This document shows, one piece after another, positions 1 through 11,300 of a DNA stretch of 64,000 bases. The stretch comes from Pontederia crassipes (Eukaryota > Streptophyta > Magnoliopsida > Commelinales > Pontederiaceae). Position numbers and translations under genes: made by a program. Position 1 is the stretch's first letter. Every line of letters starts with the position of its first letter. Under the pieces are notes generated by a model. The model did no database searches and was not told the origin of the DNA. It saw nothing but the letters and a program-made list of their open reading frames with translations. The DNA lies in NCBI GenBank assembly GCA_030549335.1, contig CM060188.1, forward strand, positions 67,858,696-67,922,695, given 5' to 3'.

Positions 1-496
1 ATCATGATTCAGGAATGCACCCTTTTTGTACCTTCTGGGGCTACATTGGACCTCTTTTCTTTTGCTTTTAACTTTTGTTTTGATCATTTTCACCATTTCA
101 TTTTCATTGGGTTCAATACTGCACTAAAGGTATTAGTATTAGCATTCTTATTAACAGTCTTTTGATTGAGAGGTGAACATAAGTAGGATTGATCGTCAGG
201 CTTTTAATGTTTCAAAATAGCCACTTTCTGCTAGCCATAATCCTTCACTTAAAGCATTGAATTGGGTCGTGAAGTATGTTAAAATTTTGACAGGGTTAGT
301 AAGGTGTTCTTGAACAAGGTTTTAGGAGGTTGCAAAAGAGGCTATGGCTAAGGGGTAAATTCAACATCTCTTACTGTACTACTTGGAGATAATATGTTGC
401 AATGTGTTAAAAAAGTTCATTTGAAAAAAATGGTAATGAGATTGTGAAAAATGTAAATAAGAATGTATTAAGGAGAGAGTAGAAATGTACCATATT
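1..496 (-). other. Non-coding 3' region of the Athila-type element
   Basis: About 500 bases lie downstream (minus sense) of the purine-rich tract. No open frame longer than a few tens of codons was seen, and the segment does not resemble the LTR at 7236-8349. It is best read as the long untranslated stretch that Athila-type elements carry before the 3' LTR, but flanking DNA or another insertion cannot be excluded. Confidence 0.4.
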
Positions 497-514
497 GCCC
501 TCTCCCCCAAGCTT
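497..514 (-). other. Polypurine-tract-like sequence of the Athila-type element
   Basis: The minus strand reads AAGCTTGGGGGAGAGGGC here, a G-rich purine run just after the last ORF. A run of this kind after the ORFs is common in plant Ty3 elements and can prime plus-strand synthesis. The LTR does not start directly after it, so it may be a secondary tract rather than the functional one. Confidence 0.45.
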
Positions 515-606
515 AATATCGACTCTGTCCTCAATGTCGATCATGCCAGGAAGAGAGACCAGGAGGTGGTTGCAACCCTAGTAAATGATCAGTGACTTGT
601 TGTATG

Positions 607-1560
607 TCACTGAGGTAGAAAAGAGTTTTGGACAACCTCTATTCCCTGAATTTGATGTTGTTGCACCAAGCCTTCTTGCTCCAAAGTGTGCAGTTGGTCC
701 TTGAGTGCCTGGATGTCTTGGAGTTGATGAGTTGTAGCAGAAAGTTTGGACACTTGTTCCAAGATGAGGATCAATTTGTCGGAGGAGGTAAGGGGTAGAG
801 ATTGTGAGGCATCTGGCGCTGATGAAGAGGAAGAGAAGACAATGTGCCTTCTAGGGGTTCTTGGGTCAGATGGAATTCACGGAGCTGTAGTGTAATCTAG
901 AAGCAATGGGGGGAGTGTTGGGATAGGTCTTGTGACCTGGATGAAGTCATTCGTCCACCAATTCCGGCCTTCTAGGATTGAAGATTGTCGAGGATTGGGC
1001 AACTGAACAGAGCAGACGTGTTAGACTGTCGCCAAAAGTGTTGGCCATTGATCATGAGGAGAACTCCTTCCTTGGTCAAGAAGTCTAGATCAATCAAGGT
1101 TGCAGCTGTTGGAGTGGTGTCGCCTAGGAATACATAATGTTCGACTAGAGGTGTGACGAGGTTGCTGCAAAGAATCTGATTACACTCACAGGTTGATTAC
1201 TTGAGCAACCTTTGCATGAAAAATGATGCAAGGTTAACCTCTGTGTTAGAGAGGAGACACCAGAGGATAAAAAGTTCGTCAGCAAAAACAAAATCCATCT
1301 TGTAGTCATTTGGACGGATTAGTACATTGTTAGTGAGGAGGATATGGAGGTAGCGGAAGATAGGGTTTTTAAGATGTTGGCCGACTAGATGAAGAATGTT
1401 TTCAGTACGTCGTCCGGTTGTCGAGGATGTCTGCGATCTTAGGGGGTTGCTCGAAGGATGATGGAAAGATGTTAGGGATTTCGGGTGGCCGAAGTGCAGT
1501 AGGTGTTGGAAAAGAAATAGTGGGTCGGGTGGAGAAACGAGGCAACGCGGAGGTGTTCAT
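607..1560 (-). pseudogene. Athila-type extra ORF (ATHILA ORF-1 or env-like region), broken
   Basis: Reading the minus strand from the ATG at 1558-1560 gives a Ser/Thr/Pro-rich start, then after a frameshift near 1390-1410 a stretch containing ADELFILWCLLSNTEVNLAS. That leucine- and tryptophan-rich block resembles the ORF found next to pol in Athila-type elements. After a stop near 1200 the frame resumes, with another internal stop near 875-880, into a Ser-rich linker and a heptad-like helix with SKLSATTHQLQDIQALKDQL that ends at the stop 607-609. The helix looks like a short coiled coil. The ORF lies between integrase and the purine tract, where this lineage carries it. Function is not established; a structural or env-like role has been proposed for the family. 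Family assignment is from memory of the motif and was not searched. Confidence 0.55.
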
Positions 1561-1766
1561 GTGGGATTTGGAAAGTGGGTATTTGGGTAGATATGGTACT
1601 AGATTCTGTTGAGATTCTCAACTAAATCTAGAAGATGTACTTTTCAGGTGATTTTCTGATAGTTTTGGCCTTGTGTGAGTGCTGACATAGCTGATAGCCA
1701 TTTATTTGGTTGGGTTGCCTCCCTGTAGCACCTTTTTTTATCGTCGTTGGCTCGACCTTATTTTTT

Positions 1767-3120
1767 TTAGTAGTCTGGTTGCAGGTGTAAAACTTCTTTG
1801 AACTTTGCTGCACACGGGTTGTAGTGTTTTAATCTCTGTCCGTTGACGTTAAAAATTTCTGAGTTGCTATTCTTGCTATCCACTGCACCATGAGGATATA
1901 TTTTTTCAATGGTGAATGGTCCGGACCGTCTCATTCTTAATTTCCTAGAAAAAAATCATAGTCGGGAGTTGAATAGTAGAACTTGGTCGCCATCCTTAAA
2001 ATTATTTCTCAGTATATGCATGTCATGCCATTTCTTTGTTCTTTCTTTATAAAGGCGAGAATTGTTGTAGGCATCTAGTCTCAATTTATCTAACTCGTTG
2101 AGCTCTGCTTGAAAATCAAAATTTAGCATTTTAATTGCCCAAAAAGCCTTGTGTTTCCAATTCCACAGGTAGGTGACAATGCTTGCCATAAATCAACTTG
2201 AATGGTGTTGTTCCGATTGGTGTTTTGTATGCAGTCCGGTATGCGCACAATGCTTCATTGAGTTTCATGCTCCAGTCCTTCCTAGTTATTGAGACCATCT
2301 TCTTGAGAATCATTTTAATTTCTCTATTCGAAACTTCTGCTTGCCCATTGGTTTGAGAGTGATATGCAGTAGAAATCCGATGTTTGACTCCATATTAAGC
2401 AACAATTTCTCAAAACTCCGTTCGATGAAATGTGATCCTCCATCACTAATAAACAATATGGGAACCCCAAATCTTGGGAAGGTTGTATCTTTAAAGAGTT
2501 TGATAACTGACTTTGAATCCGCTGAGATTGTAGGGATTGCTTCAATCCACTTTGAGACATAATCAACTACTAGAAGTATAAACTTGTATCCTCATGAGGG
2601 AGGAAAGGGTCCCATGTAATCAACTCCCCATACATCAAATATTTCTATCTCAAGTATAGGCTGCTGGGGTGCTTCATTTCTTCTACCTATATTTCTAGTT
2701 CTTTGACAAGCATCACAAGATTTGACAATATTGATTGCATCCTTGAATAGAGTAGGCCAATAAAAACCTATTTGGAGAACTTTGGAAGCCGTCTTTTGAT
2801 ATCCTCCATTTCCACTATAAGGAGATGAATGGCACTCCTGTAGTATAGCAAATTATTTTTCTTCTGGTACACACCTTCGATATATTCCATCAACACATTT
2901 TTTGAAGAGAAATGATTCATTCCAGAAATAGTATTTAATGTCTGAGAAGAATTTCTTCTTTTGTTGATAAGACAAGTCAGGTCGTAGAACTCCGGAGGCT
3001 AAATAGTTGGCATATCTTCTGGATTGAGAACAGATGATCATCAGGGAAGGAATCATTAATAACTCTATGAGCGCTAGGATCAATGTCCTGTTCTGATAGT
3101 TGGAGTCGAGAGAGGTGATC
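1767..3120 (-). pseudogene. Integrase domain of Athila-type pol, with stops and frameshifts
   Basis: Integrase inserts the cDNA into host DNA. The order on the minus strand is a zinc-binding region, a catalytic core and a C-terminal domain. The core acidic residues are visible: D in VDYMGPFP (2619-2621), D in SDGGSHF (2442-2444) and E in GQAEVS (2335-2337). The last two lie in different frames, so at least one frameshift separates them. The zinc-binding motif is damaged: the second histidine expected after SSPY is replaced in the segment YSGNGGY, while the CDAC pair is kept. A TGA sits inside the C-terminal region after FNSRL. Beyond it the same frame continues through RRSGPFTIEKIYPHGAVD to the natural stop at 1767-1769. 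A frame containing [10 protein letters not shown] lies between core and C-terminus. Compared with the fragment at 63313-64000 this copy lacks about nine codons. Confidence 0.85.
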
Positions 3121-3420
3121 AGTTATTTGATTTTATGTTCCATTTCGATCTTTGATTTCTAAATCAAACTCTTGTAATAGAAGGATCCACCTAATTAGTC
3201 TAGGTTTTGGCATCCTTTTTAGCAATCAAGTATCGGATGGCTTGGTGATCAATATAGACAATGACTTTGGAACCAACTAGGTAGGATCTGAATTTGTCCA
3301 TTGCAAAAATGACTGCTAGGAAATTCAATTGTGGCATAATTGATCTGTGCTTCATCCAAGGTTCTACTGGCATAATAGATTGCATGTTGCTTCTTATCCT
3401 TCCTTTATCCCAATATTGCT
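3120..3420 (-). pseudogene. RNase H domain of Athila-type pol
   Basis: RNase H removes the RNA strand of the RNA-DNA hybrid. The minus strand encodes [15 protein letters not shown], then [15 protein letters not shown] and [16 protein letters not shown], the usual block order of plant Ty3 RNase H. The YIDH aspartate-histidine pair corresponds to the common VYTDH motif. Frameshifts occur near 3320 and near 3205; after the second, the frame continues as [20 protein letters not shown]. The domain follows RT without a gap and leads into integrase. Confidence 0.8.
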
Positions 3421-4440
3421 CTCATGGCTTGATCACTAGCATCGCACATAATTTTAAAGGGCAAACACCAATCAGGTGGTTGAATGATTGGGGCTGTTGT
3501 GAGAGCTCTTTTCAAAGTTTCAAAAGCCTTTAAACAGTCTTCATCGAATATAAACTCTCTTCTTTAGATAAGAGTTTTGTTAAAAGTCTTGCAATAAGAG
3601 AAAAATCCTTGATGAAACGTTGATATTAGAATCCTGCATGTCCAAGGAAACTTCTGATTCCCTTAGTATTAGTAGGTGGAGGAAATTTTTCAATTATGTA
3701 TGTCTTGGCTTTATCAACTTCAATGCCCCTGCTTGAAACAATATGTCCCAAGACTACTCCTTGTACCATGAAATGACATTTCTCCTAGTTCAACACTAGG
3801 TTGGATTCAACACATCTCTATAATACTTTTCCCAGATTCTGCAAGCAAATTTCAAAGGAAGTGCCATACACCGAGAAGTCATCCATGAATACCTCCATTA
3901 TTTTTTCAATATAATTGGAATAGAATGACATAATGCATCTTTGAAAGCTTGCAGGAGCATTGCATAATCCAAAGGGCATTCTCCTATATGCAAAGGTTCC
4001 ATAAGGACATGTAAAAGTGGTCTTTTCCTGATCATCTGGATGAATAGGAATTTAATGGAATCCAAAAAATCCATCTAAGTAGCAGAAGTAAGAGTGGTTT
4101 GCTAGCCTTTCTAACATCTGATCGATGAAAGTTAAGGGAAAGTGGTCCTTTCAAGTAGCTTTGTTTAACTTTCTAAAATCAATACACATCATCCACCTGG
4201 TTACAGTTCATGTGGAAATGAGTTTGTTTGACTCTATCTTTACTGCAGTCATTCCACCCTTTTTTGGCACGACTTGCACGGGGCTCACCCATTGGCTGTC
4301 TGATATGTGAGATAATTCATGCATCCAAAAGTTTAATCACTTCTTTTTTCACTACTTCTTTCATTGCTGGATTGAGCCTTCTTTGTCCTTCTATGGAAGG
4401 TTTATAATCCTTTTCCATATAAATGCGATGCATGCAGATG
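3420..4440 (-). pseudogene. Reverse transcriptase domain of Athila-type pol, broken
   Basis: The RT copies element RNA into DNA. Its N-terminal edge is recognisable as INHAICMHRIYMEKDYKPS and NPAMKEVVKKEVIKLLDA (about 4317-4455). The catalytic motif FMDD, followed by FSVYG, is encoded at 3878-3889; plant Athila and related elements often have this form instead of YxDD. Stops and frameshifts split the domain, for example near 4310 and again between 3400 and 4000, so no full-length polypeptide remains. It sits between protease and RNase H. Confidence 0.85.
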
Positions 4441-5690
4441 GCATGGTTGATTCCTTTGAGATCGTCTAGAGTATAGCCGATGACATGCTTGTAGGCTTTT
4501 AACTTATCTAATAATTGTTGAAGTTGATTTGTCTTTAAATCTACTTTAACGATCACTGAGTAAGTGAAATCTTCTCCTAAGAATTCATATCTGAGATGTT
4601 GAGGAAGTTTCTTTAACACAGGCTTCATTGGCTTCTTTGAGCTAGACTGTTGCAAGAGATTTGTAGATTGATTCTCTAGTGAATTGTCTGAGTGTTGTAT
4701 CTTTGTCGAGAGCATATGACTTGTAAGAATGTTTGCTTCTTCTTCTGTCCACAAAGGTGATTCTTGAGCCTCGAGGGATACTTCTAAAGGATCAGATATA
4801 TGGATAACCGATGCCACCTTCTGTATTAGTGGATCCACTTGCTCAGATCGAAGATGGTAATCTTCCATGTTTGGATAGTTGATAATATGATTCAATCAAA
4901 ATTCGACTGTGTCATCACCTATTTTAAAAGTGAGGCGACCTTGTTTAACGTCTATTACTGCTCTTGCAGTAGCTAAAAAAGGTCTTCCCAACAGAATGGG
5001 AGTTTGATTATCTTCATCCATATCTAAGACCATGAAATCAGCTGGTATGTAGAAATTTTCTATTTTGATTGGTATATCTTTCAGAATTCCTTATGGAATT
5101 TTTATAGATCGGTCTGCTAATTGGAGAGACATATTCGTGGGCTTAATATCACCCATTTCGAGTTTCCTGTATAATGAAAGGGGAATAACAGTCACAGAGA
5201 AACCAAGGTCACATAAAGCTCTTTGTATCCTTCTGTTTCCAATTTCATAGGGTATAGAAATACTCCCAGGGTCTTTAAACTTCGGAGGCAGTTTGTTTTG
5301 AATTACAGCGTTGGCTTCAATAGTTAATGCAACTGCTTCATTTTCTTGTATCATTCTCTTCTTCGATAGAATGTCTTTGAGAAATTTTGCATATGCTGGC
5401 ATTTCTTGTATGGCTTCAACAAAGGGTACATTAATATAGATTTTTTTCAAAATTTCTACAAACTTGCCAAACTGTTGATCTTGTCGGGATTTCTCAAGGG
5501 CCTTAGGGAATGGTATCCGAGCAGAGTAGCTGGAATGTCCTTCTGTAGGTTGTTGCTTGGATCCATTCTGTTCATTCAATTTAACCTCTCGTTGAACCAT
5601 TTTATCTTGTTCAAATATTCCCTCGTTTCCCTCTATCGAGACCTCTGATATTGTTCTCTTAGTGTTATCAATTGTTTTCCCACTTCTCAA
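4441..5690 (-). pseudogene. Aspartic protease and linker of Athila-type gag-pol
   Basis: The protease matures the polyprotein. Two open stretches remain, 5091-5690 and 4317-4895, separated by disruptions near 4900-5090. The first carries PAYAKFLKDILSKKR, then LPPKFKDPGSISIPYEIG and ALCDLGFSVTVIPLSLYRKL. This is the Athila-type retropepsin, in which the catalytic Asp stands in CDLG rather than DSG or DTG. The second stretch is the variable linker between protease and RT, rich in charged and polar residues. The frame starting at 5690 is only the first ATG of an uninterrupted piece, since gag and pol are normally one long ORF in this lineage. Confidence 0.8.
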
Positions 5691-5734
5691 TGTTACAACT
5701 TGAACTTGTTTGGATTCTTCTTTGGTTGTCCAAG

Positions 5735-7120
5735 TAAAATTCCTGGTTATCTTGAAGAAGATGCGGCCTATTGAGCTATCTGTGTTTCCAGCATTTTGTT
5801 ATGAATGGAGAGGCGTTTAATCTTCTCAAACATTTTCTGCATCAGAGTGTCTTGTTTCGACATATACTTTTCCTTCATTACTTCAAGCTTGTTCATGGAA
5901 GATAATCCTTGGTCCGGCGAAGAGTTTTGAGGTTGTACTTTTTGATTGAATCTGTTTTGCCAAGTAGGAACTTGAGTTTGCTGAGGGTTGTTTCTGTAAG
6001 AAAACTTTGGATTGTTCTTCCATCCATGATTGAAAGTGTTAGAGTATGGATCATTATTAGTTGGATAAGGCCTATCACGTTTTCCTGATGCTGATGTCCT
6101 TGCTGCTTTGGTAGTTCACAGTGCAGGAAAATATGATTGGATGAACCACATATCTCGCAGCAACAGTAGGAGTAGCTTCATTGAGTCATACTCTACTGAT
6201 TGCCTTCTGAACAATGTACTCCACTTTAGAAGAAAAATCCTCACCATCCAATCGTGTTTGAGTGAAAGCAATTGGCTCATTAGATCTTGAGTGAGCTAGC
6301 AAATGTTGATTCTTGCAATTTCTTCTATAAGTAGATAAGCCTCGTCTACATTTTTCTTTATAAATACACCATTCGCAACATTATCAAGTGTCATCTTTGA
6401 AGCATAATTCAGTCCATTGTGGAAAGATTGAACCAAAATCCATTTGCTCAAACCATGGTGGGGACATGACCTTAGCAATGTCTTAAACCTTTGCCATGCT
6501 TCGTACAATGTTTCCTGATCTTTTTGAACAAAACCAATGACTTGATTTCTGATCCTGATGGTCTTACTTGGAGGAAAATATTCTGACAAGAAAGCTTTTA
6601 CCAGTTGTTCCCAGGTAGTTAATTTCCTAGGTTCCAGTGATAGTAACCATTGTTTGGCTTTATCTCTTAGTGAAAAAGAAAAGACTCGTAATCTCAATGT
6701 TTCTAGTGATACTCTATTCAACTTTGTTGTCTCGCATATTTCTAGAAAGTCTTTAAGATGTTGATTCGGGTCCTCATCTGGAGTTCCTCCAAATTAGTTC
6801 TATTGGATTGTGGAAATTAAAGAGGATTTCAACTCGAAATTGTTTTCTTGAATAGCTGGCTTCAAAATAGCTGACTATAGCCCATTTGCAGTGGGAGTAT
6901 AGAGTTCCTCCAATGACAGGACTGGTGGTTGAAGTGGCTCTTGTTGTTGAGCCATCATTTCTGCTTCCAGATCAGAATTCTCCTCGAGCTCTATGGATTG
7001 AGTGCTACTTGTCCCTTCAAGAAAATATGTTCCATTCTTATATTCTCGTGCCCTTCTTTTAAAAGTTCGATCAATTTCAGGGTCTAGTTCAAGAAATTGT
7101 CTATGAATGTTTTTGGGCAT
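5735..7120 (-). pseudogene. Gag of Athila-type element, broken
   Basis: Gag forms the virus-like particle. The chosen start is the ATG at 7118-7120, about 90 bases after the PBS. The first open piece (6875-7120) is hydrophilic. After two or more stops around 6790-6875 a clear gag core follows (6296-6721), with LRDKAKQWLLSLEP, SEYFPPSKTIRIRNQVIGF and ETLYEAWQRFKTLLRSCPHH, matching the plant retrotransposon gag domain. Downstream, in another frame, are HGWKNNPKFSYRNNP (about 6000-6030) and a helix beginning MNKLEVMKEKYM (about 5865-5900), both usual for the gag-protease linker of this lineage. The several frame changes show it is a dead copy. Confidence 0.8.
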
Positions 7121-7211
7121 CTACTAATCCCTGAAATCAAAGAAAAGGATTTAACAATGCATATTACAAAATAAACTAAACAAGGATGTAAACAGAGAGT
7201 AATAATCTAAA

Positions 7212-7229
7212 TCCTTGGTAGCGGCGCCA
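7212..7229 (-). promoter_or_regulatory. Primer-binding site of the Athila-type element
   Basis: The minus strand reads TGGCGCCGCTACCAAGGA, six bases after the LTR end at 7236. It matches the TGGCGCC class of PBS used by Athila-type and other plant Ty3 elements and fixes the element as minus-strand. Which tRNA primes it was not checked. Confidence 0.8.
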
Positions 7230-7235
7230 AAATCT

Positions 7236-8349
7236 TGACGAGAACTTTATGTGGATGTGGAATTTGGAATTCTCGCACTAAAAGTAATTCTAGTCGCATT
7301 TAAATTTTACTCTAGAGTTCACTCAACTGTAAGTGCACAGGTCGAGTAGAAACCTGGGTGTCATAATCCTATTGATTTAGACCAATTACGAATATAATTA
7401 TATCCCAAAAATTGTCATGAAATGATTAAGAGTAAATCGGGTAATAAAGAAACGAAACTTAGATTAAGAATAACAAAAGAGAATGAGAAAAGATCAAAAT
7501 GTGATAGAAGAGATTCCATTGTAATGAACTTGTTGACGCTATTGCATTTTAGTTTTCGACTTACTAGTTAAATGAGCTTACTATGGCGCGAATGAATTAT
7601 TCTATCTCCCGGCTCGCCGACCTCTCTTTGAACCGAAAGGAGAGTAGCCGTTAAACACTAGATTAGAATTACTGATTAATCAGATTCTCATCCTTTTAAA
7701 CAGAAGAAGAGCATGATCTCACGATCTTCGATAACTCATTCTTTTATCCTAATCAGAGCAATCAAAATACATTTGATACCTCTCGCAACTGTCGAGGGCT
7801 CTCACCTCACTACAGCTATTATGGTAGATCTCTTGATCTATATATGAATATTAAATCAATAATCACTAGAAACACAACAAGTAATATAGCCAGTTTCTCC
7901 TCTTGGATGAAACTAGTTAAAGAAGAAACAATCGATCTCACAATCTAATTGAAATTGAATATAAATAATAATACTACAATGTATCAAGTGAATAGAAATG
8001 AAGAGTCGGATGCGCGACATCATAGAGTCAAAAGAGTAGCATCAACAAAGTATCATCACAAGGAAACCAAAAATCATTTTTAGTTCATCCTAAATCTTGA
8101 CAGCATCAATCTTCTTCTCTTCTGCCTTCTCCTTCTGCTCCCTCCGCTCCGGTCTCCTCCATTCTAGGTTCTCCTCTCCCTTTTTGTTTCCTTCCTCTTC
8201 AGAATTCAAATTTTGAAAAGTAGTTAGTACTCCTTTTACTCATTCAAATTTTCTCCTAATAATAACTAAAAACTATTTAAATAAGCTCAGTTTTTATGTA
8301 ATTTCGTGGGTTTAACTATAATAATTATGAGCATAATAGGAGGTGATCA
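7236..8349 (-). mobile_element. 5' LTR of the Athila-type element
   Basis: The left edge (LTR 3' end) is placed where the plus strand reads TGACGAGAAC, just outside the PBS. The right edge (LTR 5' end) is placed at 8348-8349, where the plus strand changes from GGAGGTGATCA to satellite 1 (ATACCCAAAGG). This gives TGATC...CGTCA ends in element sense, about 1.1 kb. About 80-110 bases from the PBS end it contains AAGTGCACAGGT, also found in the 3.34 kb LTRs of this window. The right edge is inferred from the satellite junction because the partner LTR is not in the window; an alternative CA at 8332-8333 is possible. Confidence 0.7.
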
Positions 8350-11300
8350 ATACCCAAAGGTTACAATAGGTATCTACAACCAAGAGCATTGAACCTTACT
8401 CTAAGGATCTAATCCCCAAGAGCTTTATCATTCATTGTAACAGTTCAATTACGATTTGAATTAGAGTTAAAGTTCTAAAGATATATCACCTCTTAGAATA
8501 CCCAAATATTATAATAAGTATCTATGTGTTAGAGCTTTTAACATTACTCAAATAGTTTGATCCCCAAGAGCTTTATCATTGATTGTAACGGTTTGAAATA
8601 GAGTTAAAGTTCTAAGGACCTATCAACTCTTAGGATACCCAAAGGTTATAATACGTGTTTATAACTTAGAGCTTTGAACCTTAATCTATGACTCCAATCC
8701 CCAAGAGCTTCAGCATTGATTGTCACTGTTCAACTACGATTTCAAAGAGAGTTAAAGTTCTAAAGATCTACCACCTCTTAGGATACCCAAAGGTTATAAT
8801 AAGTATGTATAACGTAGAGCTTTGAACCTTACTCTCATATTCTAATCCCCAAGAGATTTATCATTGATTGTAACAGTTCAACTACGATTTGAAATAGAGT
8901 TAAATTTCTAAGAACCTATCACCTCTTGGGATACCCAAAGGTTATAATAAGTATCTATAACTTAGAGCTCTGAACATTACTCGAAGACTCTAATCCCTAA
9001 GAGCTTTATCATTTATTATAACGGTTCAACTACAGTTTGAAATAGAGTTAAAGTTCTTAAGATCTACCACCTCTTAGGATACCTAAACGTTATAATAAGT
9101 GTCTATATCTTAGAGCTTTGAACCTTACTCTAAGAGTCTAATGCCCAAGAGCTTTTTCATTGATTTTGACTGTTCAACTACGGTTTCAAATAGAGTCAAA
9201 GTTCTAAAGATCTACCACATCTTAGGATACCTAAAGGTTATAATAAATATTTATAACATAGAGCTTTGAACCTTAGTGTAAGACTCTAATCCCCAAGAGC
9301 TTTATCATTGATTGTAACAGTTCAACTACGGTTTGAAATAAAGGCAAGGTTCTTAAGATCTATCATCTCTTAGGATACCCAATGATTATAATAATTATTT
9401 ATAACTTAGAGCTTTGAACCTTACACTAATAGTCTAATCCCCAAGAGATTTATTAGTGATTGTAACAGTTCAACTACGATTTGAAATAGTGTTAATGTTC
9501 TAAGGACCTATCACCTCTTAATATACTCAATGGTTTAATAAGTGTTTATGACTTAGAGCTTTCAACCTTACTCTAAGTCTTTAATCCCCAAGAGCTATAT
9601 CATTTATTGCAACGATTCAACTACGGTTTGAAATAGAGTTGATGTTCTTAAGATGTACCACCACTTAGGATACCCATAGGTTATAATAAGTATTTATAAC
9701 TTAGAACCTTGAACGTACTCTAAGACTCCAATGCCCAAGAGCTTTATCACTGTTTGTAATGGTCCAACTACGGTTAGAAATAGAGTTAAAACTCTAAAGA
9801 TCTATCACCTATTCGGATACCCAAAGATTATAATAAGTATCTATGTATTAGAGCTTTTAAAATTACTCGAATGGTCTAATGCCCAAGAGCTTTATCATTG
9901 ATTATAACGGTTCAACTGCGGTTTGAAAGAGAGTTAAAGATCTAAGGACATATCAACTCTTAGGATACCTAAAGGTTATAATCAGTGTTTATAACTTAGA
10001 GCTTTGAACCTTAATCTAAGAATCCAATCCCCAAGAGCTTCATCATTGATTGTCACAGTTCAACTACGGTTTCCAATAGAATTGAAGTTCTAAAGATCAA
10101 CCACCACTTAGGATACCCCAAGGTTATAATAGATATCTATAACTTAGAGTTTTGAACCTTACTCCAACATACTAATCCCCAAGAGCTTTATTATTGATTG
10201 TAATAGTTCAAATACGGTTTGAAATAGAGTTAAAATTCTAAGGACCTATCACCTCTTAGGATATCCAAAAGTTGTAATAAGTATCTATAACTTAGAGCTT
10301 TGAACTTTACTCTTAGAGTGTAATCCCCAAGAGCTTTATCATTGATTGTAACGGTTCAACATTAGTTTGAAATAGAGTTAAGGCTCTAAAGGTCTACCAC
10401 CTATTAGGATACCCAAAGGTTATAATAAGTATTTATAACTTTGAGCTTTGTACCTCACTCTAAGAATCTAATCCCCAAGAGCTGTATCATTAATTGTAAC
10501 AATTTAACTATGATTTGAAATAGAGTTAAATTTCAAAAGGTCAATCACCTCTTAGAATACCCAAAGGTTATAATAAGTATCTATATGTTAGAGCTATGAA
10601 CATTACTCTAATAGTCTCATCTCCAAGAGCTTTATCATTGATTGTAACGGTTCAACTACAGTATGAAATAGAGTTAATGTTCTAAGGATCTATCGACTTT
10701 TAGGATATCCAAAGATTATAATAAGTGTATATAACTTAGAGCCTTGAACCTTACTCTAAGACTCTGATCACCAAGATCTTTATCATTGATTGTGAGGGTT
10801 CAACTACGGTTTGAGATAGAGTTAAAGTTCTAAAGATCTATCACCTCTTATGATACACAATGGTTATAATTACTATCTATAACTTAGTGCTTTGAACCTT
10901 ACTTTAGGACTCTAATTCTCAAGAGCTTTATCATTGATTGTAACGGTTCAACTATGATTTGAAATAGAGTTAAAGTTCTTAAGATCTATCACTTCTTAGT
11001 ATTCCCAAAGGTTATAATAAGTATCTATAATGCCCAAGACTTTTGAACCTTACTCTAAGAGTTTAATGCCCAAGATCTATAACATTGATTGTAACGGTTC
11101 AACTATGATTTTAAATAGAATTAAAGTTCTAAAGATCTATCACCTCTTAGGATACCCCATGGTTATATATATTAAATGTCTATAACTTAGAGACTCGAAC
11201 CTTACTCTAAGACTCTGATCCCCAAGAGCTTTGTCATTGATTGTGGCGGTTCAACTACGGTTCGAAATAGAATTAAAGTTCTAAAAATCTACCATTTCCT

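Larger units (their letters stand above)
1..8349 (-). mobile_element. Athila-type Ty3 LTR retrotransposon, decayed, 3' end beyond the window
   Basis: The minus strand reads LTR (7236-8349), PBS (7212-7229), gag, protease, reverse transcriptase, RNase H, integrase, then an extra ORF (607-1560) and a purine-rich tract near 497-514. This order, the TGGCGCC-type PBS, the protease with a D-L-G rather than D-S-G active site, and the ORF after integrase together fit the Athila lineage. All coding parts carry stops or frameshifts, so the copy cannot be autonomous. The LTR right edge abuts satellite 1 in mid-monomer, so the element probably inserted into that array. No second LTR is seen in 1-496; it should lie to the left of the window. 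Confidence 0.85.

Noticed and set aside
1418..1612. 64-codon plus-strand frame
   Set aside because: Antisense shadow of the Athila extra ORF on the minus strand.
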